64,000 nt of DNA from positions 248,001-312,000 of the forward strand of contig JAVJST010000005.1 in assembly GCA_040219295.1 (NCBI GenBank), in the 5' to 3' direction. Source of the stretch: JAVJST01 sp040219295 (GTDB lineage: Bacteria; Pseudomonadota; Alphaproteobacteria; Rhodospirillales; Casp-alpha2). Shown here piece by piece: positions 8,701 to 16,413 of the stretch (position 1 is the first letter of the stretch; every line of letters starts with the position of its first letter). Both the position numbers and the translations under genes were made by a program. The notes beneath the pieces were generated by a model, which was not told the origin of the DNA, made no database searches, and saw only the letters and a list, made by a program, of their open reading frames with translations.

Positions 8701-10357
8701 GCAGGCTATCGATCGGCGGGTTGGTTACCTGGCTGAACATCTGCCGGAAGAAGTGATGCAAGCCGCGGTAGTGGTTGGAAAGCACCGCAAACGGCGTGTC
8801 GTCGCCCATCGAGCCGATGGCTTCCTTGCCGGTCTCGGCCATCGGCTGCAGGATCAGTTCGAGATCCTCCATGGTAATGTTGAACAGGTGCTGGCGACGC
8901 AGCAGGTCCTCGGAACTCATGAGACGGGGTAGGGGATCGTCGTGCGCATCGTCGCCGACCAGGCTGTCGAGATCCTGGATGCCCGCTTTCCAGTCGGCGA
9001 ACGGCCGCTGGGCGGCGAGAAAATCCTTGAGTTCCCGGTCGTGGAACATGGTGCCGGACTCGAGGTCGACACCCATGATGCCGCCCGGCCCGAGACGCCC
9101 TTTTTCAAGGATGTTGGACTCGGGGGTTTCGACCATGCCGGTCTCGGAGCCGACGATCAGCAGGCCGTCGTTCGTGACCGTATAACGCACCGGGCGCAGG
9201 CCGTTCCGGTCGAGGCCGGCGATGACCCAACGGCCGTCAGTGGCGCATACCGCCGCCGGGCCGTCCCACGGCTCCATCACCGTGTAGCAGTAGGCGAAGA
9301 AATCGCGGTGCGCATCAGGCATGGTCGCGTTCTGGCCGATGCTCTCGGGGATCAGCAGGGTCTTGGTCTCCGCCGCCGAGCGGCCGGCGCGGCACATCAG
9401 TTCGTAAACCGCGTCGAGTGCCGCCGAATCCGAACTGCCCGACTGGATGATCGGTTTCAGGTCCTCGATATCGTCTCCGAACAGGTCGCTTTCCATCTTT
9501 GGCTCGTGCGCCGTCATCCAGCGCGTGTTGCCGGTCACCGTGTTGATCTCGCCGTTGTGGGCGAGCGTGCGGAACGGCTGCGCCAGGCGCCACGTCGGGA
9601 ACGTGTTTGTCGAGTAACGCTGGTGGTAGATCGCGAAGCTGGAGACAAAACGCTCATCGAGCAGATCCGGGTAGAAATCGCTGAGCTGCTCGGCGAGGAA
9701 CATGCCCTTGTAGATGATCGAGCGGCAGCTCAGCGTGCAGATGTAGAAATCGGTGATGTGCGCGGCGAGAACCTGCTTCTCGATGCGTCGCCGAATGACG
9801 TAGAGTTCGCGCTCAAAGGCATCGGTGTCGTCGCCTGCCCGGCCGTCGATCATGATTTGCTCGATTTCCGGTCGGGTTGCGTTTGCCTTCTCACCGATCA
9901 ACTCGACGTTGATCGGCACCTGGCGCCAGCCATAGATCTCGTGTCCGGCGCGAAGGATCTCGGTTTCGACGATCGAGCGGCAACGCTCCTGCGCGTTGAG
10001 GTCGGTCTTCGGCAGGAAGATCATGCCGACGGCGATATGGCCGTCGGACGGTTCGTGGCCGGTATTGCGGACGTGTTCCTTGAAGAAGTCCTGCGGAATC
10101 TCGACGTGAATGCCGGCGCCGTCGCCGGTTTTGCCGTCGGCGTCGACCGCTCCCCGGTGCCACACCTTCTTCAGTGCCTCGATGCCCTTCTCGACGACCT
10201 CACGGCGTGGGTTGCCGTCGATCGCGGCGACCAGGCCGACACCGCATGCGTCGTGTTCCTGAGCCGGGTCGTACATCCCGTGCTCGGCGAGGTGGGCCGC
10301 GTTGCGCTGCCAGTCGCGAACGAACCGCTCGGCGTCGGTCAGCCTGGAAGTGGTCAT
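5789..10357 (-). CDS. gltB: Glutamate synthase (NADPH) large subunit
   Basis: 1522 aa, full length for bacterial GltB. C38 in EHDACGVGL is the glutaminase nucleophile, exposed after removal of a 37-residue propeptide. The order follows the family: class II amidotransferase, central domain, FMN/synthase domain with GHDGGTGASPQTS, a 3Fe-4S motif CIMVRQCHSNTC, and the C-terminal beta-helix rich in glycine (GLSGGTIVVRPP). The enzyme transfers the glutamine amide nitrogen to 2-oxoglutarate, giving two glutamates, with electrons delivered by GltD. Its ATG overlaps the stop of the GFA-type gene, so gltD, GFA and gltB form one minus-strand operon. Confidence 0.97.
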   Translation of the reverse strand: MTTSRLTDAERFVRDWQRNAAHLAEHGMYDPAQEHDACGVGLVAAIDGNPRREVVEKGIEALKKVWHRGAVDADGKTGDGAGIHVEIPQDFFKEHVRNTGHEPSDGHIAVGMIFLPKTDLNAQERCRSIVETEILRAGHEIYGWRQVPINVELIGEKANATRPEIEQIMIDGRAGDDTDAFERELYVIRRRIEKQVLAAHITDFYICTLSCRSIIYKGMFLAEQLSDFYPDLLDERFVSSFAIYHQRYSTNTFPTWRLAQPFRTLAHNGEINTVTGNTRWMTAHEPKMESDLFGDDIEDLKPIIQSGSSDSAALDAVYELMCRAGRSAAETKTLLIPESIGQNATMPDAHRDFFAYCYTVMEPWDGPAAVCATDGRWVIAGLDRNGLRPVRYTVTNDGLLIVGSETGMVETPESNILEKGRLGPGGIMGVDLESGTMFHDRELKDFLAAQRPFADWKAGIQDLDSLVGDDAHDDPLPRLMSSEDLLRRQHLFNITMEDLELILQPMAETGKEAIGSMGDDTPFAVLSNHYRGLHHFFRQMFSQVTNPPIDSLRERQVMSLNTRFGNLNNILATEASQCETLQLESPVLSNASFEAVRRYLGDGAVEIDCTYDPAEGAHGLRDALNRIRTEAADAIREGRTHVILSDMAMGENRAPVPMILATSGVHTHLVEQSLRTFTSINVRTAECVDVHCFAVLIGVGATTVNAYMAEEAIADRHARGLFGDTSLADCIRNYVKAIDQGLLKIMSKMGISVISSYRGGCNFEIVGLSRALVAEFFPGMPSRISGIGLAGIAATISRQHEVAFQADVVPLSVGGFYRYRAGGERHGHDGRLIHLLQHAVGTEAYSVYKKYAQGVNSRDAIYLRDLLDFKRVRDPISVDQVQSITEIRRRLVAPGISLGALSPEAHETLSIAMNRIGAKSDSGEGGEDPARFTPRPNGDNASSAIKQVASGRFGVTAEYLNNCSEIEIKMAQGAKPGEGGQLPGEKVSFQIARLRHSTEGVSLISPPPHHDIYSIEDLAQLIYDLKQINPDAKVCVKLVARSGVGTIAAGVAKAKADVILISGHDGGTGASPQTSIKYAGLPWEMGLSEANQVLTLNRLRHTVKLRVDGGIKTGRDVVMAAMLGAEEFGIGTASLVAMGCIMVRQCHSNTCPVGVCTQDEKLREKFTGTPEKVVNLFSFIAEDVAEILADLGFTSLEEVTGRSDLLSQVSRGNTHLDDLDLNALLTQADAGGAARYCTLEGRNEVPDTLDSQILKDAQPTLEHGEKMQLTYSVRNTHRAVGTRTSSALVRRYGSAGLQPGHLTVRLRGSAGQSLGAFAVQGLALHVFGDANDYVGKGLSGGTIVVRPPVSSPLMSEHNTIIGNTCLYGATSGNLFAAGQAGERFCVRNSGAHAVVEGCGSNGCEYMTGGVAVVLGSVGANFAAGMTGGMSFVYDPASEFHLRVNPDSVVWQRIETSYWNEVLKVLVALHVKNTGSTYADALLSDWERSVGHFWQVVPKEMIDKLEHPVTRADEEKLRATLAG

Positions 10358-10785
10358 GACGGATCCTCGTCAGCGGGCGCAAGAAGGGCGAACACCTCTG
10401 CGCCGGTCAGGGCCGGGATGTCACCGGCAAAATCGTAGTGACCGGGTTTCTCGTCGATGAAGATCTGGTTCTCGACGGTGACGCCGCTTAGGTCGTCCAG
10501 TGTCCCGGCGGAGATCATGGTGTCGTCGCCGTCCTTGAGCCGGTACGCGATGCTCGAGCCGCAAGCGTTGCAAAATCCGCGCTGCGCCCAGTCGGAGCTG
10601 TCGAACCAGACGAGTGTTTCGTCACTCTCGTAAGTGACGGGCGTCGTCACGTGCAGCGAGAAAGACGGGCCGCCCGACCAGCGCTGGCACATGCTGCAAT
10701 GGCAAATATGCAGGACATCGGGTGTGTCTTCGACGCGGTATCGCACCTTACCGCACAGGCAGCCGCCGGTTCTTTGTTTAGCCAT
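10354..10785 (-). CDS. GFA-family (Mss4-fold) zinc protein
   Basis: 143 aa with the seven-cysteine pattern of the GFA/CENP-V family: C9-x-C11, C28-x-C30-x2-C33 and C72-x2-C75. These bind two zinc ions in the founding member, glutathione-dependent formaldehyde-activating enzyme, though most family members have no proven activity. A good ribosome-binding site (GAGGGAGAA) precedes the ATG. The 4-bp overlap with gltB and the 12-bp gap after gltD put it inside the glutamate synthase operon, which is unusual. Confidence 0.85.
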   Translation of the reverse strand: MAKQRTGGCLCGKVRYRVEDTPDVLHICHCSMCQRWSGGPSFSLHVTTPVTYESDETLVWFDSSDWAQRGFCNACGSSIAYRLKDGDDTMISAGTLDDLSGVTVENQIFIDEKPGHYDFAGDIPALTGAEVFALLAPADEDPS

Positions 10786-10797
10786 GTCCGTTCTCCC

Positions 10798-12246
10798 TCA
10801 CGATGCCTTCTTTAGCGACGTCGCGGCGCCGGTTGCGGCCCGCAGGTATTCGTGGATACCGTCGGCGGCCTCGCGGCCGTCGCGGATCGCCCAGACAACC
10901 AGCGACGCGCCGCGCACAATGTCGCCGGCGGCAAAAACGCCTGGTAGATGGGTCATCTTGCTGATCGGGTCGACCTGGATCGTGCCCCAGCGTGATACCG
11001 GCAGGTCAGGTTCGCCGAACAGGCCCTGCAGGTCCTCCGGATCGAAGCCCAGAGCCTTGATTACCAGGTCGGAATTGCAGTCGAACGATGAACCCTCGAC
11101 CGGTTCCGGCATGCGCCGGCCGTCGGCATCTGGCGCGCCGAGACGCATCCGGACGGCGCGAACAGCGCTGACGGTATCGTCACCGAGAAAGGCCTCCGGT
11201 GCGGCCAGCCAATCGAAGCGGACGCCTTCTTCCTCGGCATTGGCGACTTCACGCAACGAGCCGGGCATGTTCTGGCGGTCGCGTCGGTAGAGGCAGGTTA
11301 CGGACTTGGCACCCTGCCGCGTTGCCGTGCGCACGCAGTCCATGGCGGTGTCGCCGCCGCCGATAACGACGACGTTCTTGCCGTCCGCATTGAGTGCGCC
11401 GCCGTCGAACGCCGGCACGTCGTCGCCGAGTCCCTTGCGGTTCGAGGCGGTCAGGTAGGCCATCGCCGGCACAATGCCATCAAGCCCGGAGCCCGGTGCC
11501 TGCAGGTCGCGTGCCTTGTAAACGCCTGTTGCAATCAGAACCGCGTCGTGTTTGGCGCGGAGTTCCGCGAGACTCGCGTCGCGACCGACTTCGAACTCCT
11601 GGTGGAAGATGACGCCGCCCTCGGCCAACAGTTCGGTGCGCCGGTTCACGATTTCCTTGTCGAGCTTGAAGTTTGGAATGCCGTAGATCAGTAGACCGCC
11701 GGCGCGGTCGTAACGGTCATAGACGTGAACCTTGTAGCCCCAGCGGCGCAACCGGTCGGCGGCGGCGAGGCCGCCCGGACCGGCACCGATGATGCCGACT
11801 GAAGAATCGAGCTCGCGCCGCGGTTTCGGGGCCTCGACCCAGCCTTCCTTCCAGGCGTTGTCGGTGATGTACTTCTCGACGGACCCGATGGTGACGGTGC
11901 CGTGGCGCGATTGCTCGAGAACACAGCTGCCCTCGCACAGACGATCCTGCGGGCAGATGCGACCGCAGATTTCGGGGAACGTGTTGGTCGCCTGGCTAAC
12001 CTCATAGGCCTCGCGCAGGCGCCCCTCGGCGGTCAACCGCAACCAGTCCGGGATATTGTTCTCGAGCGGGCAGTGCACCTGGCAGAACGGGATGCCGCAC
12101 TGTTCGCAGCGCGACGCCTGCGACGCCCCGGCATCCGGCGCATAGTCGTCGTAGATCTCGCCGAAGTCCTTGCGGCGTTCCTCGGCCGAGCGTTTTGCCG
12201 GCATCTGTCGCTCGGTATCGACGAAACGCTGCATTCTGTCCGGCAT
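10798..12246 (-). CDS. gltD: Glutamate synthase (NADPH) small subunit
   Basis: 482 aa. N-terminal 4Fe-4S cysteines appear in SRCEQCGIPFCQVHCPLENN and in the later CGRICPQDRLCEGSC. The FAD-binding Rossmann motif GAGPGGLAAADRLRRWGY and the NADPH motif VIGGGDTAMDCVRTA follow in the expected order. It passes electrons from NADPH to GltB. It is the first gene of the minus-strand operon; the 308 bp upstream hold its promoter. Confidence 0.96.
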   Translation of the reverse strand: MPDRMQRFVDTERQMPAKRSAEERRKDFGEIYDDYAPDAGASQASRCEQCGIPFCQVHCPLENNIPDWLRLTAEGRLREAYEVSQATNTFPEICGRICPQDRLCEGSCVLEQSRHGTVTIGSVEKYITDNAWKEGWVEAPKPRRELDSSVGIIGAGPGGLAAADRLRRWGYKVHVYDRYDRAGGLLIYGIPNFKLDKEIVNRRTELLAEGGVIFHQEFEVGRDASLAELRAKHDAVLIATGVYKARDLQAPGSGLDGIVPAMAYLTASNRKGLGDDVPAFDGGALNADGKNVVVIGGGDTAMDCVRTATRQGAKSVTCLYRRDRQNMPGSLREVANAEEEGVRFDWLAAPEAFLGDDTVSAVRAVRMRLGAPDADGRRMPEPVEGSSFDCNSDLVIKALGFDPEDLQGLFGEPDLPVSRWGTIQVDPISKMTHLPGVFAAGDIVRGASLVVWAIRDGREAADGIHEYLRAATGAATSLKKAS

Positions 12247-12554
12247 GTCTTGGCACCTCCCTCAGCGGCCTGGATTATTACCAGGCGTCCGGCGCGGTGG
12301 GTCCGCATGCCGGGCAGACTATATGCACGGCTTTCTGCCGAAAATCAATGGTAATTAGGTCAAGTATATTGACTAAAAAGACAAGGCGGCAGTCGAGCCG
12401 ATCCCCAATACGTAGAAACCGATGAAAAAGTTTCCGAATTATAGTCCTGTTTTGGTACTAATATCGATAAGTTGCGCTCCAAAAAGAGGCATGGGCAGCG
12501 CTTCGAACCGTGATATAAGGGCCTCACGACACCACGATCTGGGGGACAGCCGCA
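12247..12554. promoter_or_regulatory. Divergent intergenic region gltD / uppP
   Basis: No gene seen. Roughly 12340-12480 is distinctly AT-rich against a GC-rich background, with short runs such as CAAGTATATTGACTAAAAAG. Both flanking genes must be transcribed outward from here. I could not fix a convincing -35/-10 pair. The sequence GTGATATAAGG near 12509-12519 is the best -10 candidate for uppP. Confidence 0.45.
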
Positions 12555-13361
12555 TTGCCAATGCTACATCTTGCGGTGTTGGCCATCGTTCAAGGTATCA
12601 CCGAATTCCTGCCGGTCAGTTCGTCCGGCCATCTGGTTCTCGTCCCGGTCTTCGCCGGTTGGGACGACCAGGGGCTACTGCTCGACGTGGCCGTCCACGT
12701 CGGCACGCTCGGTGCCGTGATGCTTTATCTGTGGCGCGATCTGTTCGTCATGGCGGGCGGTATCGGCCGGTTTCTTCGCGGCCGCCGCGACGCCGGAGCG
12801 CGGCTCTTCCTCTACGTGGTACTGGCAACGCTTCCGGTGATCGGTGCGGGCCTTCTCCTCAACATGCACTTCCCCAACGGCATCCGCAGCATCGAGGTGA
12901 TCGGTTGGACCACGCTCGGTTTCGGCGTGTTTCTCGGCTTCAGCGACTGGATGGGCATGACCGTGCGGCGGATCGAACACGTCCGCTTCCTTGACGCACT
13001 GATCATCGGCGTATTCCAGATGTTGGCCCTGATTCCCGGTACCAGCCGCTCGGGGATCACCATGTCGGCGGCAAGGCTCATGGGTTTCGAGCGTCCCGAT
13101 GCCGCGCGTTTCTCGATGCTGCTGTCGATCCCCGCGATCCTCGGCGCCGGCGTCCTCAAGGGTCTCGAACTTTACGAAGGCGGCGATGCCGAGCTCACCC
13201 ACGAGGCCCTGCTGGCTGCAGGCATGGCGTTTGGGGCCGCGCTGATTTCGATCGTCGTGATGATGGCGTGGCTGCGTCGGGCGAGCTTCGCGCCGTTCGT
13301 GTTCTATCGGGTGGCGCTAGGCTGCGTCTTGCTGGCCATCGCCTACGGCTACATCGGGTAA
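12555..13361 (+). CDS. uppP: Undecaprenyl-diphosphatase
   Basis: 268-aa polytopic membrane enzyme that dephosphorylates undecaprenyl diphosphate and so recycles the lipid carrier for peptidoglycan and other envelope polymers. Both signature motifs are present: ITEFLPVSSSGHL near residues 15-27 and PGTSRSGIT near 160-168. The TTG at 12555 gives MPMLHL and lies about 9 bp from GGGGGAC; the ATG at 12561 is an alternative two residues shorter. It is followed after 9 bp by the YeeE-type pair. Confidence 0.94.
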   Translation: MPMLHLAVLAIVQGITEFLPVSSSGHLVLVPVFAGWDDQGLLLDVAVHVGTLGAVMLYLWRDLFVMAGGIGRFLRGRRDAGARLFLYVVLATLPVIGAGLLLNMHFPNGIRSIEVIGWTTLGFGVFLGFSDWMGMTVRRIEHVRFLDALIIGVFQMLALIPGTSRSGITMSAARLMGFERPDAARFSMLLSIPAILGAGVLKGLELYEGGDAELTHEALLAAGMAFGAALISIVVMMAWLRRASFAPFVFYRVALGCVLLAIAYGYIG

Positions 13362-13370
13362 TGTAGGGCT

Positions 13371-13811
13371 ATGAACTTCGATCCGACGGATGCGATGATG
13401 GGTTTGGCCGGCGGCTTGCTGATTGGGCTCGCTGCGGCAGGATTCCTGCTGATGCTGGGGCGTATCGCCGGCATCAGCGGCATTGCCGCCGGCCTCCTGC
13501 GAGGTCCCGTGGACGACACCTATCGCCAGAACCTCGCGTTCGTCGCCGGGCTGGTTCTCGCGCCCGTTGTCTACGGCATACTGGCCGGTTACCCCGAGAT
13601 CACGGTCACCGATGACGTGGTCCTGCTGATCGCCGGCGGACTGCTGGTGGGTACCGGTACCCGCATCGGCGGCGGGTGCACCAGCGGCCACGGGGTCTGC
13701 GGCCTGTCCCGCGTTTCACCTCGATCCATCGTGGCGACGCTGATCTTTATGGTCGTCGCCGCGTTCGTTGCCTCTGTCGTCGGCCCGATGCTGACGGGGT
13801 CCGCGCCATGA
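13371..13811 (+). CDS. YeeE/YedE-family sulfur transport protein (first half)
   Basis: 146-aa membrane protein with four to five hydrophobic segments. It contains the signature GGGCTSGHGVCGLSR with C103 and C110; these cysteines are the conserved thiols of YeeE-type thiosulfate/sulfur-compound uptake proteins. It is the first of a split pair, and its stop overlaps the next start as ATGA. In many proteobacteria such pairs accompany sulfide or persulfide detoxification genes; none is adjacent here. Confidence 0.85.
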   Translation: MNFDPTDAMMGLAGGLLIGLAAAGFLLMLGRIAGISGIAAGLLRGPVDDTYRQNLAFVAGLVLAPVVYGILAGYPEITVTDDVVLLIAGGLLVGTGTRIGGGCTSGHGVCGLSRVSPRSIVATLIFMVVAAFVASVVGPMLTGSAP

Positions 13812-14227
13812 GAACGCTGCTCGCGCTCGGTTGCGGTTTGCTGTTCGGCGCCGGGCTTGCCGTCTCCGACATGATCAACCCGGCGCGCGTCCTCGGATTC
13901 CTTGACGTCGGCGGCGGCGCCTGGGATCCGACCCTGGCGTTCGTCATGGCCGGCGCATTGGTGCCGATGGCCGTCGCTTGGCGGCTTGCCCGCGCACCCC
14001 GCCGTCCGAGCCATGCGGAGGCGTTTCCGGCGCCGGCCAACCGTGTCCTCGACCGCCGGCTCGCAATCGGCGCGGCGGTGTTCGGGCTGGGCTGGGGGCT
14101 GATCGGTTTGTGTCCGGGACCGGCGTTGGCGGGTCTGGCGGTCGGCGGCCCGTCGGTCTGGATATTTGTTGCCGCAATGGTCGCGGGGTTTGCCGCCGCA
14201 GGTTTCATTGCCAAGGTGAAATCCTAG
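13808..14227 (+). CDS. DUF6691/YeeE-family membrane protein (second half)
   Basis: 139 aa from the ATG at 13808. Motifs typical of the second YeeE half are visible: GAGLAVSDMINPARVLGFLD near residues 16-35 and GWGLIGLCPGPALAGLAVG near 97-115, with the conserved cysteine in LCPGPA. It probably forms one transporter with the preceding protein. The last 4 bp of the coding sequence overlap the convergent dioxygenase gene. Confidence 0.82.
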   Translation: MRTLLALGCGLLFGAGLAVSDMINPARVLGFLDVGGGAWDPTLAFVMAGALVPMAVAWRLARAPRRPSHAEAFPAPANRVLDRRLAIGAAVFGLGWGLIGLCPGPALAGLAVGGPSVWIFVAAMVAGFAAAGFIAKVKS

Positions 14228-15051
14228 CGCTTGCGCTTGGCCTCGCCGAAGCCGCTCGGATAATGGAGCGCCGTCTCGAGCGCCGCGACGCCTGCGACCG
14301 TCCATTCGCCGTCCGGCTCCGGTTCGAGCACGAAGTGGTCGCGCAAGCAGTCGCCTTTGATTGCCGTCACTGAGTCGATCTCGCCGATGAAGCGCGTATC
14401 TGCCGACATGTAACGCAGCCCGAGTCCGATTCGGTCGGCCGTGGAGGGGTTCGGCCCGCCACCGTGGATCAGGTTGATCGAGTGCATCGAGAACTCGCCG
14501 GACCGTAGTTCGACGAAGACGGAACGGTCGTCATAGTCGTCCTTCAGGTGCGCGAACGGGAACATGCAGTCGTCGTCGGTCGTCCGCTGACCCTCGGAAT
14601 AGGCCTCGAATACGCCGCTCGCGGCGTCGATCTCGCCGAGGCGACCCTCACGGTGGCTGCCGGGTACGACCTGCATGGCGCCGTTGTGCCGGGTGACGTC
14701 GCCGACGGCGATCCAGACGGTTACCACGTCGTCGCTCGACAGGTTCCAGTACGGCGCATCCTGATGCCAGGGAACATAGTCGCCGGTACCGGCACGCTTC
14801 ACGTTCCAGTCGCAGGACCAAAGCACGATGTCCGATCCAACCAGCGGTTCGACCGCCGCGACCAGAACCGGATGGCGGGCGAGGTCGCTGACCCAGCGGC
14901 TGACGAGATGGGCCTTGAGGTAAGTATCCTTGCCGCGCAGCCGTTGCGATGCAGTTTGGTAGGTCCGATAGCGCCCGACCGGGTCGTCTAGTTCAAGGTG
15001 GCCGGCGGGAAAGACGATGCCGTCATTCCGATAACGTGCGAGATCCGGCAT
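14224..15051 (-). CDS. Phytanoyl-CoA dioxygenase (PhyH) family protein
   Basis: 275 aa. Fe(II)/2-oxoglutarate dioxygenase motif: H96 and D98 in PWHQDAPYW, distal H196 in NLIHGGGPN and the 2-oxoglutarate-binding R207 in TADR. The product-side loop VVPGSHREG near 128-136 is typical of PhyH proteins. Family members hydroxylate acyl-CoAs, ectoine or diverse small molecules; the substrate here is unknown. The ATG at 15051 was preferred over an open-frame start 78 bp upstream because that extension reaches the terminator region of the neighbouring small gene and is not conserved-looking. Confidence 0.82.
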   Translation of the reverse strand: MPDLARYRNDGIVFPAGHLELDDPVGRYRTYQTASQRLRGKDTYLKAHLVSRWVSDLARHPVLVAAVEPLVGSDIVLWSCDWNVKRAGTGDYVPWHQDAPYWNLSSDDVVTVWIAVGDVTRHNGAMQVVPGSHREGRLGEIDAASGVFEAYSEGQRTTDDDCMFPFAHLKDDYDDRSVFVELRSGEFSMHSINLIHGGGPNPSTADRIGLGLRYMSADTRFIGEIDSVTAIKGDCLRDHFVLEPEPDGEWTVAGVAALETALHYPSGFGEAKRKR

Positions 15052-15112
15052 GGCGGACTCCGTGGTCGACTGTCGAGCGACTTCAGCACGGATTGACGGG
15101 TGTCGACGATTG

Positions 15113-15155
15113 AAAAAAATTGGCCGCACCCCCGGGAAGCGTCGGGGATGCGGCC
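15113..15155 (-). terminator. Rho-independent terminator of the DUF1127 gene
   Basis: A 13-bp stem with one mismatch, 15122-15134 pairing with 15143-15155, is followed on the minus strand by AATTTTTTT (15113-15121). It lies 30 bp downstream of the stop of the small minus-strand gene, which supports that gene as real. Confidence 0.8.
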
Positions 15156-15185
15156 TGGAAGCCCGCGGCCAGCGACAGGGGGCGC

Positions 15186-15356
15186 TTAGCGGCCGCGATG
15201 GAATCCGATGTCGTGCAGCAGGCGGTCCGGCAGATGGCCGAGCTGACGGGCAAGGTGGCCATCGATTGCCCGACCGTCGTCGATCCGGCGGATCGATTGC
15301 GGCTCGGTGAAGGATTTGATCGCCGTCGCCGCCGCGTTGATGAGTGTGTCGAACAT
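15186..15356 (-). CDS. Small DUF1127-like protein
   Basis: 56 aa, read by hand because it is short. It begins MFDTLINAAATAIKSF and ends HLARQLGHLPDRLLHDIGF followed by HRGR. The C-terminal pattern (leucine, Pro-Asp-x-Leu-Leu-x-Asp-Ile-Gly, arginine) is that of DUF1127/YjiS mini-proteins of alphaproteobacteria, several of which bind RNA and affect phosphate or carbon metabolism. AGGAG lies 8 bp before the ATG and a strong terminator follows 30 bp after the stop, so it is a monocistronic unit. It is divergent from the LysR gene, which may regulate it. Confidence 0.78.
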   Translation of the reverse strand: MFDTLINAAATAIKSFTEPQSIRRIDDGRAIDGHLARQLGHLPDRLLHDIGFHRGR

Positions 15357-15485
15357 GGTGATCTCCTGTGTCTACGGAGCGGGCATCGCCTCGCCCCGGT
15401 TGATGAAGATCACTCTATTTCATCCCGGTTTACTTGATAATGTGATAAAATTGGAACAAATTATCCCATAATAAGGGACAATGTA
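15357..15485. promoter_or_regulatory. Divergent promoter region, DUF1127 gene / lysR-type gene
   Basis: Strongly AT-rich from about 15420 to 15485, with TGATAATGTGATAAAATT and ATTATCCCATAATAAGGG. LysR regulators commonly bind between themselves and a divergent target. The element AATTTGTTCCAATT (read on the minus strand) is a possible T-N-A-type dyad. No start site can be fixed. Confidence 0.45.
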
Positions 15486-16400
15486 ATGGACTACTTCGTT
15501 GCCGTCCGCACTTTCAACCGCGTCGCAGATCTCGGCAGTTTCGCGGCTGCGGCGCGCGATCTCGGGATGTCAACGTCGTCCGTCAGCAGACTTGTCGCCG
15601 AACTCGAGGCCGAACTCGGAGTACGGCTGCTCAACCGCACCACCCGCCGCCTCAGCCTGACCGACTCCGGAATCGCCTATCGTGAACGCTCTGGCGAGCT
15701 CATCGACGCGTTTGAGGAACTCAACGAAGCGACTCGGGCCCAATCCGGCAAGCCCTCAGGGCTGCTCCGCGTTACCACAAGCATTACGCTCGGTGAAAGC
15801 TGGGTCGTCCAGTTACTTCCCGCATTCAATGCCCGCTACCCCGACGTCTACGTCGGTCTCGATATCTCCGACCGGGTTTGCGATCTCGTCGCCGAGGGTT
15901 TCGACGTCGGTGTCCGTTCCGGCCCGCTCAAGGACTCGTCGATGATCGCGCGCCACATGATGGAACTTCACTACATCGTTTGCGGTTCGCCCGAGTATGT
16001 TGCCGCGCACGGCATGCCGCGGTCGCCCGACGACCTCGCCAGGCACAAGTGCATCCTCTATTCGCAACCCAACCTGACCGGTGAAACATGGTGGTTCGAG
16101 CACCATGGCGGCGAGATCACGGTGCCGGTCGAGGGCGTAATGAACGTCAACAACGCGTGGTCGGTCCGAGTGCTCATGATCGCCGGGGTCGGGATCGGCT
16201 TCGTGCCGGACTTCGTCGTCGCCCATGACCTCGAAGCCGGTCGCCTGCTGCGACTGATGCCCGACTGGGCCGCGTCGGCCGACGACGTGCATGCGGTCTA
16301 TCCGTCAAAACGCCATCTGTCGCCAAAGGTCCGGGCCTTCGTCGATCACCTTTACGAGCACCGCGACATCGCACCCGACTTCGCACTCGAAGGGTTGTAG
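15486..16400 (+). CDS. LysR-family transcriptional regulator
   Basis: 304 aa. The N-terminal winged helix-turn-helix (residues 1-60) has the usual FAAAARDLGMSTSSVSRLVA and LGVRLLNRTTRRLSLTDSG. The C-terminal part is a two-lobe substrate-binding-like effector domain (LDISDRVCDLVAEGFDVGVR; later AGVGIGFVPDFVV). It resembles the CrgA/DsdC-like branch. The effector is unknown. The divergent small DUF1127 gene is the most likely target by position. Confidence 0.9.
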   Translation: MDYFVAVRTFNRVADLGSFAAAARDLGMSTSSVSRLVAELEAELGVRLLNRTTRRLSLTDSGIAYRERSGELIDAFEELNEATRAQSGKPSGLLRVTTSITLGESWVVQLLPAFNARYPDVYVGLDISDRVCDLVAEGFDVGVRSGPLKDSSMIARHMMELHYIVCGSPEYVAAHGMPRSPDDLARHKCILYSQPNLTGETWWFEHHGGEITVPVEGVMNVNNAWSVRVLMIAGVGIGFVPDFVVAHDLEAGRLLRLMPDWAASADDVHAVYPSKRHLSPKVRAFVDHLYEHRDIAPDFALEGL

Positions 16401-16413
16401 GACAGTGGGGCAT

